Part shown: piece by piece, positions 63,423-64,000 of the stretch
Position numbering within the stretch: position 1 is the stretch's first letter
Layout: each line of letters opens with the position of its first letter
Assembly (NCBI GenBank): GCA_034231615.1
Contig: CM067302.1
Span: 12,638,820 to 12,702,819, forward strand
Length of the DNA: 64,000 nucleotides
Source of the DNA: Meghimatium bilineatum
Lineage: Eukaryota; Mollusca; Gastropoda; Stylommatophora; Philomycidae
Direction: 5' to 3'
Made by a program: the position numbers and the translations under genes
Notes under the pieces: model-generated
Told to the model about the DNA's origin: nothing
What the model saw: only the letters and a program-made list of their open reading frames with translations
Database searches by the model: none

Positions 63423-63894
63423 TATAAAACAGAGGTACAGATCTGTTTTACCTCTAGAGACCTCTCTATTAGTGTTCTCAATATATAAATCGCATTGTTG
63501 GTGCCTTTGCCTTCTACAAATCCACATTGTTCTGGACTTATTTCTGGTTTCATTTTGTTTCTCACTCTCTTCATGATGATTCTGAGAAGTATTTTGGTTA
63601 TTTGGCTCATGAGGCTGATTTTATGGTGTTCTTCACATTCGGTGGTCCCTGGTTTCTTAGGTAATGCTATGAATATGGATCTCATTAAGTCATCGGGTAT
63701 GTTTCCGCTGTTATATATGTCATTCAGCAATTTTGTGATTATTTCAACTCCAAAGTCATCTAAAGCTGCTAATTCTTCTAATGTGATATTGTCTGGACCT
63801 GGGGCTTTGCCATATTTCATGTGTCTTAGTGCCTCCCTTACTTCTGCTGTGAGTATTGATGGACCCTCGCCGATATAACAGACATACCAGACAG

Positions 63895-64000
63895 AAAAAC
63901 ACAACCTAGTCTGCCGAAGATGGGGTATGTTAGCCAGTAATAGCACAGATGCAGGGACAAATGGGGTATGTTAGCCAGTGATAGTGCAGATGCAGGGACA
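63895..64000. repeat. 42-bp tandem repeat cut by the window end
   Basis: GGGGTATGTTAGCCAGTRATAG and GCAGATGCAGGGACA occur twice at a 42-bp spacing and run to the last base, so this is probably the start of another array. Confidence 0.8.

Larger units (their letters stand above)
61021..63880 (-). pseudogene. LINE family R reverse transcriptase, split by mariner
   Basis: This is the most complete LINE in the window, reading right to left. The 63423-63880 part gives MKYGKAPGPDNITLEELAAL, LPKKPGTTE and CGFVEGKGTNNAIYILRTLI (RT fingers). Past the mariner, 61021-62087 gives DYTKAFDKVKHSEI (motif A Asp), QGVRQGCVLSPDLFSLY (motif B), YADDTVLIA (catalytic motif C), thumb and C-terminal blocks, and ends RHGT then a stop and a GATGATGATGATG tail. 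No endonuclease is seen. A one-base frame slip lies just before the mariner site. A mobile-element remnant, antisense to CEP152. Confidence 0.88.

Overview
The window is repeat-rich, AT-rich animal (invertebrate) nuclear DNA. The evidence is GT-AG introns of 0.2 to 6 kb, dispersed LINE 3' ends, SINEs with target-site duplications (TSDs), hAT-like and mariner DNA transposons, and very abundant minisatellites. I see no bacterial operons, rRNA genes or CRISPR. The species cannot be fixed from the sequence. A lophotrochozoan such as a mollusc would fit, but that is a guess.

Two protein-coding loci are supported. The first, at 2.0-3.5 kb on the minus strand, is an intronless C2H2 zinc-finger gene of about 490 codons. 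It carries a recent 564-bp internal tandem duplication of its N-terminal three-finger module and a polyadenylation signal about 40 bp past the stop. The second fills most of the window, from 19.1 to beyond 60.5 kb on the plus strand. I reconstruct 14 coding exons with matching splice phases (830 codons, 3' end outside the window). They read in order along the N-terminal half of the centriole-duplication scaffold CEP152/Asterless. The exons total 2.5 kb, so about 94 % of the 41-kb span is intron.

Layout: 0-1.97 kb repeats, including a fold-back element and 76-bp repeats; 2.0-3.5 kb zinc-finger gene; 3.7-9 kb 49-bp repeats, a decayed reverse-transcriptase LINE, an AT microsatellite and a SINE; 9.1-10.3 kb 164-bp satellite; 10.3-18.8 kb mostly unassigned AT-rich DNA with LINE, SINE and hAT-like fragments; 19.0-60.5 kb the CEP152 gene; 60.5-64 kb an antisense LINE reverse transcriptase split by a 1335-bp mariner, probably in the next CEP152 intron.

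The most unusual property is that nearly every longer CEP152 intron holds its own unrelated minisatellite: 26, 27/24, 28, 101, 47, 45, 51, 17, 34, 35/26, 27, 76, 33, 5, 36, 34, 50 and 68 bp units. Several start or stop within tens of bases of a splice site, and some visibly derive from an exon edge or a LINE tail. The long ORFs inside these arrays are artefacts of repeat structure. Other well-supported observations are a modular SINE superfamily (three heads, related bodies and tails, one tail shared with a LINE 3' end), a higher-order 831-bp periodicity in the 51-bp array, and a 152-bp tandem duplication of half a CEP152 exon with its splice donor. I found no clearly new biological system; the interest lies in gene architecture and repeat evolution.
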